A stretch of 64,000 bases of DNA from Erythrocercus mccallii. Lineage: Eukaryota > Chordata > Aves > Passeriformes > Dicruridae. The translations under genes and the position numbers were made by a program. This document shows positions 61,601-64,000 of the stretch, piece after piece. Each line of letters opens with the position of its first letter. Within the stretch, counting starts at the first letter, position 1. The stretch spans positions 104,897-168,896 of the forward strand of contig VZRG01001552.1 in NCBI GenBank assembly GCA_013397435.1. Direction: 5' to 3'. The notes below the pieces were generated by a model. The model did not search any database. It was not told the origin of the DNA and was given only the letters and a program-made list of their open reading frames with translations.

Positions 61601-64000
61601 TCCCCTTCCAAGAAAAATCAGAATGGGTTTATCAAGCAGTCCTTAGCCTGCCATGTTTGGTAGTTCTCTGCATTTATTTGTGGTTTCAGGGCTGGGAAAG
61701 TGAAAGAGTACATTCATTAATGTGCTATTGATTTCTCATCCATCACTGATACTCTCCCACTTTTGTCTTTGGGAGGACAAAAACCAATAAGGAACCCAGA
61801 AATCAAAATAGGTGTGGGTGCCTCTCAACGGCAAACAGAGGCAGATCAGACTTCTCTAGTATCTACTTATTAATCATCTTAGATCCAAAGTCTGTTTGGG
61901 ATGGACCAAGCAAAGGAGGTGACACAGGACACGTGAAGGACTGGCAGCGCTGTGTGAGAGTCAGCATTCATTTGTCTGCACGGCAAGCTGCAGCTGCACA
62001 GCCTGCTGACAGCTGCTGCCTGGCTGAGCTCTAAACACAGAGGGGAGATTTTCTCCTTGGCATCCAGTTGTGCCCCTCAACACCACATCCGGCTCAGCAG
62101 CTGCAAGTTCCAGTGTTGTGGCTGATGCTCCCTTCTACAGCCCCATCTGCCGCAGGGGTGGACACTCCTCAGGATGTCCCAGAGTATGATTTGCAGAGAG
62201 ATGCAACTGACCCTATGGCTTAGGGCAGAGTTGGTGAGGTGGCTGGAGGGACTGAGCAGCCCAGTCCGCATCACCCTCCCTCTGGCTGGCAGAGGCCATC
62301 TGGAGCAGAGAGATTTCTCTCCAATTACTCACATCAGACTTTTACCCAAGATCCCAGTTCTGTAAGTGGAGTCTCAGAAGGGATTTACATCCAAGAAGAA
62401 GGAGTGTTCCTCTCCACTGGAAATCTAAACACCATTTCTATTACTACTACAAATAATAATAATAAATTAAGGTAGGAAGAAGCTTGTTTATCTGCATGCT
62501 GTTAGAAATGTGCCTCCTTTTCTGTGGAATTGGGTGATGCGAGGCCAACAAACATCCTATCAGCATAATAGTCTTTTCCTAATCTCATTGAAAACAATTA
62601 GCAAAGCTCCAGCAATCAGATCTGATGCTGAATTGAAAAATCCTGATGGGATTCTCTTGAAAAATGACAGTGATAATGAATAAAGAATAAGCGACTTTTC
62701 ACTTACACCTGCAGCATATTAATAAACTGTGGGTCAGCTCAGAGGTGTAGGACTTTTTATAAGAAGTAAAATAGGTATTGATACTGTTTCTGCCTTAATC
62801 TAATGTTTCTGGAGTCAGATCTGGAGATGAATATTAATAATAATTGTTTCTTTAGACAGGGCTTTTTATCCACCATCCTTGTACATGGGGGATCTGATTT
62901 ATTATCCTCATTCTACAGCTGGAAAGGAAAGGAAAACAGCTCTCGTGGTGAGAAAGCCTTGAGGAAGAAAGAGCAGATAGGGTCCCCAAATGTGACTCTG
63001 TGCCTTAGGCACCATGATCCTGGAGAAAGGTCATAATTCCTGAGCTAAATATGTATATGTTACACATATAATGACTTATTCAGTATTGTTGTGTGCCACA
63101 GTAGAATGACCACAGGACACTTGGACTTTGCTGATCAGAGCAGGGGCCAAGAAAGGCCCTGCCTTCTTTATTTCATTCTATTATATACTTGTAGGAAACA
63201 TGACCATGGATTGGAGAGTGGCATTACCACCTCTGAATCACATAGGTCAGACAGACCATCAGTCAGCACTCTCCTCCTACCTAGAAGAATGCAAAACAAT
63301 GGCATTATTTACAAAAACATCCCTCATGTTTTCATGAACATGGTGTGGGAAAGTGAAGAGCTGCACTTCAATATCAGAGCTTAGAAAAGCTCGAAAACTC
63401 ACGGTGACAATTGAGTAGAAATTAAAGCAGCAAAGGGTTTACCTATGTCCCGAGGAGTGTTATGAAAGATGAGGACAGCTAGTTAATGCATATCTGGAAT
63501 CCAGGTGGCCTTTTTCTCTGTACTGTAGAGGATTACATCCAGACACAATCTCTTCTATAAGTTAAAAATTGCCTGAAAATTGTCTTTTCTAATCCCACGC
63601 TCATACTGTTTGTGCTTCTGTGCTGTCTCCTTTACAAATGTGGTTTTTTTTGAAGTCCTACAATCATCTGGTGTCACATGCATGTAACTCATTTAGATTA
63701 GTCACTAAGGTTTTTCTTTGCCCAAAGAGTCAAGGGATAGCAAATGCGAAGATACCAATGATTTTTGCTCATTTGGCTGTGATGTGTTTTGCCTGATTCA
63801 CCCACTCATTCCCACCGTCTCTAGGATGAGCTTCCCAAGTGCTCCAGAGGAACTGTTAGTGAGATTTCTGCTTATTTTCACAAGTTCTTTTTTGTTCTAT
63901 CCAAGATTTAAACCTGACTAGTTTTGCCCTGGCCCGAAGATGGGGCCCTACTTTGGGCTGCCTGTCTCTTGAGGGTGTAGGATATGTTCCCATTTTCAGC
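58687..64000 (+). other. MMP17: MMP17 intron 3, 5' part (runs off the window)
   Basis: From the GTAAGA donor to the window end I looked for the expected exon 4 (a segment starting with VRTFP and continuing into the catalytic domain) and did not find it in any frame, so intron 3 is at least 5.3 kb. The stretch has no recognisable transposon or RNA gene. The longest + frame (60353-60718, 121 codons) looks like chance. A short AAT repeat lies at 62451. Confidence 0.8.
62451..62466. repeat. (AAT)n microsatellite
   Basis: About five AAT units run without interruption, preceded by ACT units (TTACTACTAC), so the array is compound. It is short and possibly polymorphic. Confidence 0.85.

Noticed and set aside
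58687..64000. MMP17 exon 4 (start of catalytic domain)
   Set aside because: No frame gives the expected VRTFP segment or later catalytic motifs; the exon must lie beyond the window.
1..64000. CRISPR arrays, operons, tRNA, rRNA or bacterial-type mobile systems
   Set aside because: None seen. Spliced genes, CpG islands and CR1 elements show this is vertebrate nuclear DNA.

Overview
The window is ordinary vertebrate, almost certainly avian, nuclear DNA: intron-rich and mostly non-coding. Two neighbouring genes are recognisable and both are only partly contained. The bird assignment rests on two CR1-type LINE fragments and on LTR-like sequences of the style seen in songbirds. The order SFSWAP then MMP17, both on the + strand, matches the vertebrate arrangement on human 12q24.33; in chicken I would expect chromosome 15. 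A passerine is likely but not proven.

Layout. Positions 1-418 are the end of the last SFSWAP intron. Positions 419-484 are its terminal coding exon, followed by a short 3'UTR with a poly(A) signal at 808. From about 835 to 24,420 is intergenic DNA with no supportable gene; it holds a CR1 fragment, an antisense solo-LTR-like element (17109-17423), a second LTR-like element (about 22981-23445) and small simple repeats. A CpG island (about 24420-25300) carries the promoter and first coding exon of MMP17 (MT4-MMP), starting at ATG 25028. Intron 1 is about 31.6 kb and contains a 41-base poly-C run, a C-rich repeat, a small CpG-rich islet lying between two 95-bp inverted-repeat arms, and a CR1 tail just before exon 2. 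Exons 2 (56739-56871) and 3 (58560-58686) encode the MMP prodomain, including the cysteine switch PRCSLPD and a furin site RRKR. Intron 3 runs past the right edge, so the catalytic, hemopexin and GPI-anchor parts lie outside.

How the genes relate. SFSWAP encodes a splicing regulator and MMP17 a GPI-anchored cell-surface metalloprotease. They are neighbours by conserved synteny, and nothing here suggests a shared pathway. I found no CRISPR array, operon, RNA gene or obviously new biological system. The most unusual local structures are the high-identity inverted repeat around a CpG islet inside MMP17 intron 1, the poly-C tract, and the well-formed antisense LTR.
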